From Gymnothorax reevesii (lineage: Eukaryota; Chordata; Actinopteri; Anguilliformes; Muraenidae), in assembly GCA_029721435.1 (NCBI GenBank), contig CM056581.1, forward strand, positions 69,116,712-69,180,711: a stretch of 64,000 nt of DNA. Reading direction: 5' to 3'. The notes beneath the pieces were generated by a model. That model saw only the letters and a program-made list of their open reading frames with translations. It was not told the DNA's origin and searched no databases. Shown in pieces: positions 52,089 to 62,830 of this stretch (positions within the stretch are counted from its first letter, which is position 1; each line of letters starts with the position of its first letter). Made by a program: the position numbers and the translations under genes.

Positions 52089-55000
52089 AACTAGATAATG
52101 TAATTCCAGGGAATTACGTGTGCATTGAAAATGGAAAGTGTAGTTACATAAGGTGGAGTTTGTAACATATTATTGCTTTATGATATTGGTAGCTACGTTT
52201 TTAGGAGGATAATTATGGTAGTGGTGAGGACTTTTATTTTGAAACAGATGTGGACTGAGGAAACAGTTTGCGGGAGTCATAGTTGATGACAACTGTCATA
52301 TGGAAATTTTTAATAGTGACATTTTTTAATAGTGAAAAATTGTAGTAAGGACTTATATTTTGAGACAGGATTGGGCAGAAGAAACAGTTGCCGGAAGTCA
52401 AAGTCGAAAACAATCAGGAGTTGGAATGGCTGAAAGGTTGATAAGTTGAGTAGCTTAAAAAGTTACATTTTTTATTGTAATTTTACATAATGAGGACTGG
52501 CTGTAACAGTTGTTAGGCAGTTGCTATGGTGTTCTGTGTACTTGTGAGGGTGTTGCTAGGCAGCTGCTATCGTGTTCTGGGTGGTTGCTAGGGCATTGCT
52601 AGGCAGTTGCTATGGTGTTCTGGGTGGTTGATAGGGCATTGCTAGGCGGTTGCTATGGTGTTCTGGGTAGTTGCTAGGCGGTTGCTATGGCGTACTGGGT
52701 GGTTGTTCGGGCGTTGCTATGGGGTTCTGGGTGGTTGCTAGGCGGTTGCTATGGCATTCTGGGTGGTTGCTAGGGCTTTGCTAAGCAGTTGCTATGATGT
52801 TCTGGGTGGTTGCTAGGGCGTTGCTAGGTGGTTGCTATGGTGTTCTGGGTGGTTGCTAGGGTGTTGCTAGGCAGTTGCTATGCTGTTCTGGGTGGTTGCT
52901 AGGCCGTTGCTATGGTGTTCTGGGTGGTTGCTATGGCGTTGCTAGGCAGTTGCTATTGTGTTCTGGGTGGTTGAGAGGCCGTTGCTAGGCAGTTGCCATG
53001 GTGTTCTGGGTGGGTGGTAGGGGGGGTGCTATGGCGTTCTGGGTGGTTGCCAGGGCGTTGCTGAGCTGTTGGTATGGTGTTCTGGGTGGTTGCCACGGCA
53101 TTGCGAGGCGGTTGCTATGGTGTTGTGGGTGGTTGCTAGGGTGTTGCTAGGCAGTTGCTATGGTGTTCTGGCTGGTTGCTAGGTGGTTGCTTTGATGTTC
53201 TGGCTGGTTGCTAGGGCGTTGCTGGGCGGTTGCTATGGTGTTCTGGGTGGTTGCTCGGGCGTTGCTAGGCGGTTGCTATGGTGTTCTGGGTGGTTGCTAG
53301 GGCCTTGCTATGGTATTCTGGGTGGTTGCTAGGGCGTTGCTAGGCAGTTGCTATGGTGTTCTGGATGGTTGCTAGTCGGTTGCTATGGTGTTCTGGGTGG
53401 TTGCTAGGGTGTTGCTATGGTGTTCTGGGTGGTTGTTAGGCGGTTGCTCTGGTGTTCTGGGGGGTTGCGAGGCGGTTGCTATGGTGTTCTGGGTGGGAGC
53501 AAGGCGGTGGCAATGGTGTTCTGGGTGGTTGCTAGATCATTGCTAGGCAGTTGCTATGGTGTTGTGTGTTGTTGGTAGGCGGTTGTTATGGTGTTCTGGG
53601 TGGTTGGTAGGCGGTTGTTATGGTGTTCTGGGTGGTTGCTAGGGCGTTGCTAGGCAGTTGCTATGGTGTTCTGATGGTTGCTAGGCGGTTGCTATGGTGT
53701 TCTGGGTGGTTGCTAGGGCGTTGCTAGGCAGTTGCTATGGTGTTCTGGGTGGTTGCTAGGGCGTTGCTATGGTGTTCTGGGTGGTAGCTAGGCGGTTGCT
53801 ATTGTGTTCTGGGTGGTTGCTAGGCGGTTGCTATGGTGTTCTGGGTGGTTGCTAGGGCGTTGCTAGGCAGTTGCTATGGTGTGCTGGGTGGTTGCTAGGC
53901 GGTTGCTATGGTGTTCTGGGAGGTTGCTAGGGCATTGCTAGGCGGTTGCTATGGTGTTCTGGGTGGTTGCTAGGGCCTTGCTAGGCGGTTGCTATGGTGT
54001 TCTGGGAGGTTGCTAGGGCATTGCTAGGCTGTTGCTATGGTGTTCTGGGTGGTTGTTAGGGTGTTGCTAGGCAGTTGCTATGGTGTTCTGGGTGGTTGCT
54101 AGGCGGTTGCTATGGTGTTCTGGGTGGTTGCTAGGGCGTTGCTAGGCAGTTGCTATGGTGTTTTGGGTGGTTGCTAGGTGGTTGCTATGGTGTTCTGGGT
54201 GGTTGCTTGGGCGTTGCTAGGCAGTTGCTATGGTGTTCTGGGTGGTTGCTAGGCGGGTGCTATGGTGTTCTGGGTGGTTGCTAGGGCGTTGCTAGGCGGT
54301 TGCTATGGTGTTTTGGGTGGTTGCTAGGTGGTTGCTATGGTGTTCTGGGTGGTTGCTTGGGCGTTGCTAGGCAGTTGATATGGTGTTCTGGGTGGTTGCT
54401 AGGCGGTTGCTATGGTGTTCTGGGTGGTTGCTCGGGCGTTGCTAGGCAGTTGCTATGGTGTTCTTTGTGGTTGCTAGGCGGTTGCTATGGTGTTCTGGGT
54501 GGGTGCTAGGCGGTTGCTATGGTGTTCTGGGTGGTTGCTAGGGCATTGCTAGGCAGTTGCTATGGTGTTCTGGGTGGTTGCTAGGCGGTTGCTATGGTGT
54601 TCTGGGTGGTTGCTAGGGCATTGCTAGGCTGTTGCTATGGTGTTCTGGGTGGTTGCTAGGGCGTTGCTAGGCGGTTGCTATGGTGTTCTGGGTGGTTGCT
54701 AGGGCGTTGCTAGGCAGTTGCTATGGTGTTCTGGGTGGTCGCTAGGCGGTTGCTATGGTGTTCTGGGTGGTTGCTAGGGCGTTGCTAGGCAGGTGCTGTA
54801 GCGGTCTGGGTGGTTGGTAGGGCGTTGCTAGGCAGTTGCTGTGGTGTTCTGGGTGGTTGCTAGGGCGTTGCTAGGCAGTTGCTATGGTGTTCTGGGTGGT
54901 TGCTAGGGGGTTGCTATGGTGTTCTGGGTGGTTGCTAGGCGGTTGCTATGGTGTTCTGGGTGGTTGCTAGGGCGTTGCTAGGCGGTTGCTATGGTGTTCT

Positions 55001-56630
55001 GGGTGGTTGCTAGGCGGTTGCTATGGTGTTCTGGGTTGTTGCTAGGGCGTTGCTAGGCAGTTGCTATGGTGTTTTGGGTGGTTGCTAGGTGGTTGCTATG
55101 GTGTTCTGGGTGGTTGCTAGGGCGTTGCTAGGCAGGTGCTATGGTGTTCTGGGTGGGTGCTAGGTGGTTGCTATGGTGTTCTGGGTGGTTGCTAGGCAGT
55201 TGCTATTGTGTTCTGGGTGGCTGCTAGGGCGTTGCTAGGCAGTTGCTATGGTGTTCTGGGTTGTTGGTAGGGTGGGTGCTATGGCGTTCTGGGTGGGTGC
55301 TAGGGCGTTGCTAGGCAGTTGCTAAGGTGTTCTGGGTGGTTGCTAGGGCGTTGCTAGGCAGTTGCTATGGTGTTCTGGGTGGTTGCTAGGCGGTTGCTAT
55401 GGTGTTCTGGGTGGTTGCTAGGCGGTTGCTATGGTGTTCTGGGTGGTTGCTAGGGCGTTGCTAGGCAGTTGCTATGGTGTTCTGGGTGGTTGCTAGGCGG
55501 TTGCTATGGTGTTCTGGGTGGTTGCTAGGGCGTTGCTAGGCAGTTGCTATAGTGTTCTGGGTGGTTGCTAGGCAGTTGCTATGGTGTTTTGGGTGGTTGC
55601 TTGGCGGTTGCTATGGTGTTCTGAATATTTGCTTGGGCATTGCTCGACAGTTGCTATGTTGTTCTTGTTGTTGCTAGGGCGTTGATGTGTCTTGTTTGGG
55701 GATCGAGTGAAAACTGGGAGAAGTAGTGAACCGTACGATTACGAAATTATTTGGAATATTAACAAGGAAGGAAGGAGGGAAAGAAGGAACTAATGAGGGA
55801 AGTAAGGAAAGAAGGAATATAGGAAAAAAGAAGGAAATCAAAGGAAGGCAGGAAAGAACAAAGGAAAGAAGGCGAGGATGGATGGAAAGAAACAGAGGAA
55901 TGAAGGAAAGAAGGAAGTAAAGAAGGAAGGAAAGGAAGAAGGGAAGAAGAAGGATTTAAGTAAAGATAGAAGGAAGGAAGGAAGTGAGGAAGAAGAAATG
56001 AAAAACGGAAGGAAAGAGAGAAGGAAGGAAAGAAAAAGTAAAGAAAGGAAGAGGGAGGGAAAGAGAGGGAAAGCAGAAAGAAGAAAGGAAGAAAGATAAG
56101 AAGGATATGAAGGAACGAAAGAAGGCATGATGGAAGGAAAGAAAAACTAAGGAAGGTAGGAAAGAAAATTGGTAGGGAGGAAGAATGGGAGGAAGGATGA
56201 AAGGCAGGATAGAAGGAAGTAAAGTAGGAAAGCAGGAACGAATAAAGGAAGGAAGGAACGAAGGAAAGAAATAGGAGGGAAAAAGAAAGAAGGAAAGACA
56301 GAAAATAGAAGGAAGGAAAGCAGTAAGGAAGCTGTAGTCTCAAGAGAGCCAGATTGTAGTCTTACAGCCTGAGAAACTGACAGTTACAGCAGGTGGTCAG
56401 AACACCTGGCACAAGATTCCATTTGCTTAATGGCCCTATTGTGATGTCATAATGCCAATGTTAAGTCTGTGGGAGGAAAAAATTTATAGTTTTTTATTAA
56501 TAACTCAAAAAGTATAAAAGTTACAAAGATGAAAAATACATTGCACAGGTGTCCTAAGTAAGACCTACGCAACGCAGTTTGAATGAAGTTTCTACGATAA
56601 ACGGTTGAGGCCGCATTAAGTGTGTTAGAA

Positions 56631-56681
<51 letters not shown>

Positions 56682-56690
56682 GAAGACCAG
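52089..56690 (+). repeat. macrosatellite unit 3 (4.6 kb)
   Basis: Head 52089-52508, minisatellite 52509-55685, purine tract 55762-56331, tail to an (ATA)n run at about 56633-56680. Instead of a fourth head, the next sequence is a 50-bp tandem array, so the macrosatellite ends here. Confidence 0.95.
52509..55685 (+). repeat. G/T-rich minisatellite, array 3 (3.2 kb)
   Basis: Its first part (about 52730-52970, GGCATTCTGGGTGG..TTTGCTAAGCAG..ATGCTGTTCTGG) matches the 762-bp higher-order block of array 1, while its last part matches array 2. The array is thus a mosaic. Confidence 0.9.
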
Positions 56691-57375
56691 GATAACAATA
56701 GTGAGCATTTTCAATGCACACTAATAATAAGAAGAAGACCAGGATAACAATAGTGAGCATTTTCAATGCACACTAATAATAAGAAGACCAGGATAACAAT
56801 AGTGGGCATTTTCAATGCACACTAATAATAAGAAGACAAGGATAACAATAGTGGGCATTTTCAATGCACACTAATAATAATAATAATAATAATAATAAGA
56901 AGAAGACCAGGATAACAATAGTGTGCATTTTCAATGCACACTAATAATAATAATAATAATAAGAAGAAGACCAGGATAACAATAGTGAGCATTTTCAATG
57001 CACACTAATAATAATAAGAAGACCAGGATAACAATAGTGAGCATTTTCAATGCACACTAATAATAATAAGAAGAAGAAGACCAGGATAACAATAGTGAGC
57101 ATTTTCAATGCACACTAATAATAATAATAAGAAGACCAGGATAACAATAGTGAGCATTTTCAATGCACACTAATAAGAAGACCAGGATAACAATAGTGAG
57201 CATTTTCAATGCACACTAATAATAATAATAAGAAGACCAGGAATACAATAGTGAGCATTTTCAATGCACACTAATAAGAAGACCAGGATAACAATAGTGA
57301 GCATTTTCAATGCACACTAATAATAATAAGAAGAAGACCAGGATAACAATAGTGAGCATTTTCAATGCACACTAC
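56685..57375 (+). repeat. about 50-bp tandem array, 13 units
   Basis: The conserved core CCAGGATAACAATAGTGAGC, ATTTTCAATGCACAC is repeated 13 times, separated by variable (TAA)n and (AGA)n. The segment GCATTTTCAATGCACAC is the reverse complement of GTGTGCATTGAAAATGC in each macrosatellite head. The core also contains GCATTTTCAATGC, an inverted repeat. Confidence 0.95.
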
Positions 57376-58383
57376 TTACTAATGCCGAGATAGAAGCTGA
57401 GGAACCACAATTTATTAATTTAACCAAACAAGCCCTCAGCAGCAGTCACAATAGAAACCGTGGGGAAACTATGTAAATAGATTATAAGCCTCTTTTAACA
57501 GGAGCTTAGTTTCAGTTCACAGAAATGAAATACCAAACTCTAGATGTAATAAGCACTCCTAATAAGCTGGCTTGAGTTTATCTAGTCCCAGTACTATTAA
57601 TATACTAAACTAAAAATATTTCAGGGCTTAGCTGAGAACCCAGATAAAACAAACTGGCTTCAACACCCAGGATAAACTGGAGGAAGCGGAGCACTCCGGT
57701 TAAAACTTACCTTTTAAATTCCCACCTAACCGAACGGACGAGTCAAATGACTGCTGCACTTGTAACTAAATACTAAATCTCAGATCCCCAGCCAAAAATA
57801 CAACAGTACTTATCTAGCTAGCTAGCCATAAATACAACCAAGGGTAACCGAGAAAAGAGTAAAGCCCCGGTTCCCTTTAATTATAATAGACCGAATAAAC
57901 AAGTCATTTACTGTGTGAGCGAATTAAACACAGTATCTCCCCCAACAAGCTGTCCTAAGCACTCGAACAAGCAGTTAAACTTTAATCCGCTGATCAAAAC
58001 ACCGTAACCGGAGAAAAATACAAAGATGGGGTATTTACAATGTGTTTGATCAGAAGAGCCCTCTAGGTAATAATAAAATGCGAGAAAGACAAAAACCCCG
58101 GTTCGTGTTTAACGCATTGCCAAGCTCAAATATTATGCGGCAATGCGGTCAGGATCGAGAACGAAGGGGACTAAAAAAACCGCGGTGAACGTCAATAATT
58201 ATTGGCTAGAAGACTGTATGTAAGGCAAGCCACAAAGTATGAAACCAAGCCGAGTTATATTTAGATATCCAGGTAATTCGATTTTTTCTTGGCGTTGAGA
58301 GCTTGCAAGGGTTCGTTTGCTAAATCAGCTAACAGTTACTGAAAAACCAGGCGACAGTACCACAGTCCTTGAAAACCGTTTTA
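57376..58383. other. no gene recognised
   Basis: No ORF or repeat end could be assigned. The first 40 bp (ACCACAATTTATTAATTTAA) recall the poly-A signal region of the LTR at 16.7 kb in minus orientation, but this is too weak to call. Confidence 0.35.
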
Positions 58384-59184
58384 CAAACCCAAAACCAGTT
58401 AAGTTGGCACGTTATGTAAATCGTAGATAAAAACAGAATACAATGATTTGCAAACCCTTTTCAGCTTATATTCAATTGAATACACTGCAAAGACAAGATG
58501 CTTAATGTTCAAACTGAGAAACTTTTTTTTTTTTTTGCAAATAATCATTAACTTAGAATTTAAAGGCAGCAACACATTGCAAAAAAGTTGGCACAGGGGC
58601 CTTTTTACCACTGTGTTACATTGCCTTTCCTTTTAACGACACGTTTGGGAACTGAGGAGACCAATTTTTGAAGCTTTTCAGGTGGAACCCTTTCCCATTC
58701 TTGCTTGATGTACAGCTTCAGTTGTTCAACAGTCCGGGGTCTCCGTTGTTGTATTTTACGCTTCATAATGCGCCACACATTTTCAATGGGAGACAGGTCT
58801 GGACTACAGGCAGGCCAGTCTAGTACCCGCACTCTTTTACTACGGAGCCATGCTGTTGTAACACGTGCAGAATGTGGCTTGGCATTTTCTTGCTGAAATA
58901 AGCAGGTGCATCCATGAAGAAGACGTTGCTTAGATGGTAACATATGTTGCTCCAAAACCTGTATGTACCTTTCCGCATTATGGTGCCTTCACATATGTGT
59001 AAGTTGCCCATGCCTTGGGCACTAATACACCCCCATACCATCACAGATGCTGGCTTTTGAACTTTGCGCCTATAACAGTCCGGATGGTACTTTTCCTCTT
59101 TGGTCCGGAGGACACAACGTCCACAGTTTCCAAAAACAATTTGAAATGTGGATCGGTCAGACCACAGAACACTTTTCCACTTTG
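58384..59184 (-). mobile_element. Tc1-like element copy C, truncated
   Basis: Only the 3' half is present. The outer end at 58384 (CAAACCCAAAACCAGTTAAG, next to TA 58382-58383) is complete. The other side breaks at 59184 inside the catalytic domain codons. Confidence 0.92.
58605..59184 (-). pseudogene. Tc1-like transposase pseudogene, copy C
   Basis: From 59184: [19 protein letters not shown] (first Asp kept, following Glu changed to Arg), [16 protein letters not shown], a frameshift near 58980-58950, then [18 protein letters not shown], where the second catalytic Asp is Glu, SPDLSPIENVW, and the C-terminus GNVTQW with stop at about 58607. It lacks the whole DNA-binding half. Confidence 0.92.
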
Positions 59185-60576
59185 TTACAGGGGGAATAAG
59201 GGGGGAAAAGAACACGGGGGAAGATTCTCCCTGTCCCTAATGCAACAAAGGTTATACCTCGAGAGCAAATAGTCTAATCTCTATCATTGTCTGAGTCCCA
59301 ACACACACATTATTTTCAGAAAACCCCGTTTACAGAAGCGTAAATTCTCAGCTTCAATCCCACGGACTTCCTCTCTTCCTCTCTCAACTCAAGCAAAATG
59401 ATCACCAACGAACAGTGCTACAGCACAGCCAGAGGTCAGCAACAGCAAGTGTCACAGCAAGTGTATGTCACTATCAGAGCATCGGCCACCGCGTTATTGG
59501 TTCCCATAGCGCGTTGCGTAATTTCCCACAGTGGCAGGGGTATACCCATCAAAACCGGCTTTTATCAGCAAAAGGAGGGGAATTCCCAGAAAATCCCGTT
59601 TAAGACGTAGATAAAAATGACCCCCAATTCCCCTCGTTACCTTGTTTTCAATTTCCGATTTCCCAGATGGCTGCCTGAGCGCTTCAAAGTTTGAGGAGAC
59701 AAATACACCCTTCAATTTTATAGAAGCTAAGTAGGAACTCTAATAAAAACTGCACAGACTATTAGATTAAGAACTCAAGATCCAACAGACAAAAATATGA
59801 GATTTGGAGCGCCAGCAGTCTGTTTCTACCATCAGCAAAAAAAAAAAAAAAACTGTCTGTGGTTAAAATTCCAGAAATGGCACCCCCCATTGAGGGTTGC
59901 ACAGCAAAATTCAATTCTGTTTTCATTCATCATTTTGGAATAGGCAGATAATATTCCAACGAACATTATCTGAAAGTTTCATCGGAATATCTAATGAATT
60001 AAGAAAGTCATAGCATTTTATGCAAACCATGTTTCCGGTCACAGATTTCTCTTTTCTTTCTATGGAAACTAAGGACATTTTATGCCCATCATTAGCTAAT
60101 TTCCAAGTTTAATAACTTTGTCGGTTCTTAACCTATCACATTGATCTTGGTGTCATTGGAAAGTTTATTTCAAGCTCTTTCTGGATGAATAATTCATTTC
60201 AGCATAGAACCATTTTGAAAATTTAGTAACATACCTATGTACAGCAGTTCTTCTAGTAGCTAGAATGCAGGGAAAGGATGTGGAAAGAATCCACAACATA
60301 CAGACACATTTGTAGAACAGGTCGACATACCCAAGTGTAGACCGGTGACCGTAGAAATCCGGTGGGTCCGGTGGATGAGTTTAGTACATCTTTACAGCCG
60401 ATGGCAGCACACGCTCTGCTGTTAGACAACACGTAGCTGATAAACGGAAGCACCTCAACAAGTTGATTTTATTTTTGAATACGAATCGTCATATGCCTTT
60501 CACTGTGAAGTGGCGAAAACATGTTTTGACAGTGTTGTTTGGACCCACAGGTCAATAAAATTACTTCTACCATATA
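59185..60576. other. no gene recognised
   Basis: Mixed unique sequence with an A-run at 59839-59852. Short open frames at 59398-59715 have no motif. Nothing further is supported. Confidence 0.4.
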
Positions 60577-60739
60577 CAGTGTGGGAAATAAGTATTTGAC
60601 CCCTCGCTGATTTTGCAGGTTTGCCCACTTACAAAGAATCAACGATCTATAATTTTAATCGTGTACACATTCTATCAGTGAGAGACAGAATCACAAAAAA
60701 ATTCCAGAAAATCACATCATATGAATTTATAAAAATTAC

Positions 60740-61045
60740 TATCTAACTATTTGCCATCATTGTAAATCTGCAGTTCAGCATCGGACAGCGCCGAGTCAGT
60801 GACTCTCTCCAACCTTTCCTTACATGGAAAGCCTTGTCGGAATGGTGGGACGTTTGTGTGTCGGAATAGCGGTATTTCGGGATGGTGATATGTCTAAATG
60901 GTGGTATGTCGGAATGGCAGCATGTCGGAATGTCGGAATGGCAGCATGGAAGGGCATTTAAATCTTATCGGTTAACGGTTATTAATCGTTAAAGGGCGTC
61001 GGTTAACGGTCATAAAAAAATCCAAAATGTGCATCCCTAATTGAT
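60740..61045. repeat. insertion in the Tc1 5' region with a hAT-like end
   Basis: Contains a GTCGGAATGGYRG-type short tandem run (60835-60955) and then TCTTATCGGTTAACGGTTAT, AAATGTGCATCCCTAA. In reverse this is TTAGGGATGCACATTT with GTTAACCG repeats, typical of a fish hAT terminus. The left edge is not resolved. Confidence 0.5.
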
Positions 61046-61241
61046 AACCATCTGATGAGGAAAAATAAGTATTTGACAATCCTACCAAAAGTATTTTGGG
61101 TCCCACAAGCCAGTTAGTCTTTCTTTAAGACACACCCCCAATCCCAACTAATTATTTAAATCAAATACACCTCCCTCACCTCATTATCTGTATGAAAGAC
61201 ACCTGTCCACTCCCAAACAACCAGATTCCAACATCTCCACC

Positions 61242-62330
61242 ATGGGCAAGACCAAAGAGCTGCCTCAGGACATCAGGGACAAGATTGTTGACCTACACAA
61301 GGTTGGGATGGGCTGCAAGAGAATCGGAAAGCAACTTTGAGAGAAAAGATCAACAGTCGGTGCAGTTATCAGGAAATGGAAGAAGTACCACACTGCCGCC
61401 AAACCTCCCTCAGTCTGGGCCTCCATGCAAGGTCTCGCCTCGTGAGATGTCCCTGATAATGTAAACGGTGAGGAATCACAAGGAGGAACTGGTTAATGAA
61501 CTGAAGGCAGCTGGGACCACAGTTACAAAAGAAACAGTTGGTAACACACTACGCGGTCATGGATTGAAATCCTGCAGTGCACGCAAGGTCCCACTGCTCA
61601 AGAAGGCACATGTACAGGCCCGCATGAAGTTCGCCATTGACCACCTGGATGAATCAGATGAGGCCTGGAAGAAGGTGATGTGGTCAGATGAGACTAAAAT
61701 AGAACCTTTTGGGCTCAACTCAACTCGCCGTGTTTGGAGGGCAAAGAACACAGAGTACAACCCAAAGAACACCATCCCCACCGTCAAGCACAGTGGCGCT
61801 TTTCAGCCAAGGAGACGGCACAACTCCATTGCATTGAGGGGAGGATGGACGGGGCCATATACCTTGGAATTCTGGACCAACAGCTCCTTCCCTCAGTGAG
61901 AGAGCTGAATATGGGTCAAGGATGGGTGTTTCAGCACAACAACTACCCTAAGCACACCGCCAAAGCAACAAAAGAGTGGCTGAAGAGGAAGTACATCAAG
62001 GGTCTGGAGTGGCTTAGCCAGTCTCCAGACCTGAACCCCATTGAAAATCTTTGGAGGGAGCTTAAAATTCGGGTTGCAAGGCGACAGCCTCGGGACTTGA
62101 ATGATTTTGAGGCTGTCTGCAGGGAGGAGTGGGTTAACATCCTTGCCAAAAAGTGCACAAACCTTGTCAACAACTATAAAAATTGTTTGACATCTGTGCT
62201 GGCCTATAATGGCTTTTCTACAAAATATGAACATGCTGTTTGTCCGGGGGGTCAAATACTTATTTTTGACCAAAAATATGCAAATAAATTCCTAAAATTC
62301 ATACAATGTCTTATTCCACTTTTTTGGTGA
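61242..62330 (+). pseudogene. Tc1-like transposase pseudogene (catalytic Asp lost)
   Basis: [31 protein letters not shown] then TGA, a second stop after WASMQGLAS, a frameshift, [33 protein letters not shown] (first Asp), a frameshift near 61800, [33 protein letters not shown] (the expected D of DNDPKH is N and the second D is Y), [11 protein letters not shown] (Glu), and NGFSTKY, where the expected stop is GAA, so the frame runs into the inverted repeat until 62330. Inactive. Confidence 0.92.
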
Positions 62331-62435
62331 TATTCTGTCACTCACTGTTAAAATAAACCTAATTAAAATTATAGACTGTTCGTGGGCAAACCTGCAAATT
62401 CAGCAAGGGGTCAAATACTTATTTCCCCCACTGTA

Positions 62436-62700
62436 ATATTTTGGTGCTGACTGCAGAACGATTTATAAGATGAGCCATCATTCAACCTTTAGATCCTCAG
62501 CCTAACCGTGGAGGATTAAGCCACGCACCAGTGAGTTTGTGCACATCGAGAGTAGAGAGTAGGAAGAGGGAGAGGTACCATTGACATTCTATTCTGCTTA
62601 AGGTAGCGTTACATCGTTTGACAAGAGCATATTATCTAGGCTGTATGTCTAGAGCCCTCAAGTGGCCGATAGCCTATTATACTTTTTATTCGCAATTTTG
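62436..62700. other. no gene recognised
   Basis: Nothing identified. Confidence 0.3.
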
Positions 62701-62715
62701 TGGGAATTAGATGTC

Positions 62716-62830
62716 GCCACTGTATGGCCCAACCCGCCCGCACCCGCTAAATGTTATTAAAATATTTACCCGACCCGCGGGTAAACCCGCGGGACCCACG
62801 GGTTCCAGGCCTACCCGCGCATCACTAATG
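62716..62830 (-). mobile_element. hAT-type terminal fragment (ACCCGCGGG-rich)
   Basis: On the minus strand it begins TTAGTGATGCGCGGGTAGGC and continues with CCCGCGGGTTTACCCGCGGG and GCGGGTGCGGGCGGGTTGGG. This GC-rich ACCCG/CGGGT repeat next to TAGTGATG is a familiar hAT-like terminus in fish genomes. No partner end was seen. Confidence 0.5.

Larger units (their letters stand above)
60577..62433 (+). mobile_element. Tc1/mariner element (CAGTGTGGGAAATAAGTATT ends), full length
   Basis: Flanked by TA (60575-60576 and 62434-62435). Left end CAGTGTGGGAAATAAGTATT, TGACCCCTCGC. Right end GGGGTCAAATACTTATTTCC, CCCACTG. Same family as the remnant at 1-1650 and close to a common salmonid-type Tc1. An insertion of about 0.3 kb lies within its 5' untranslated part. 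Confidence 0.93.

Noticed and set aside
42369..55000. Long hydrophobic open frames (MVFWVVARALLGSCYGVLGG type)
   Set aside because: They are translations of the minisatellite monomer, which lacks stops in some frames; no start context, splice signals or domain.
45910..56343. Lys/Glu-rich (plus) and Ser/Phe/Leu-rich (minus) open frames of 90-190 codons
   Set aside because: They fall exactly on the GGAA/GAAA purine tracts and are low-complexity artefacts repeated in all three units.
56685..57375. Regular repeat/spacer pattern resembling a CRISPR array
   Set aside because: The spacers are only variable TAA/AGA microsatellite runs, the repeat derives from the neighbouring macrosatellite, and the DNA is clearly vertebrate.
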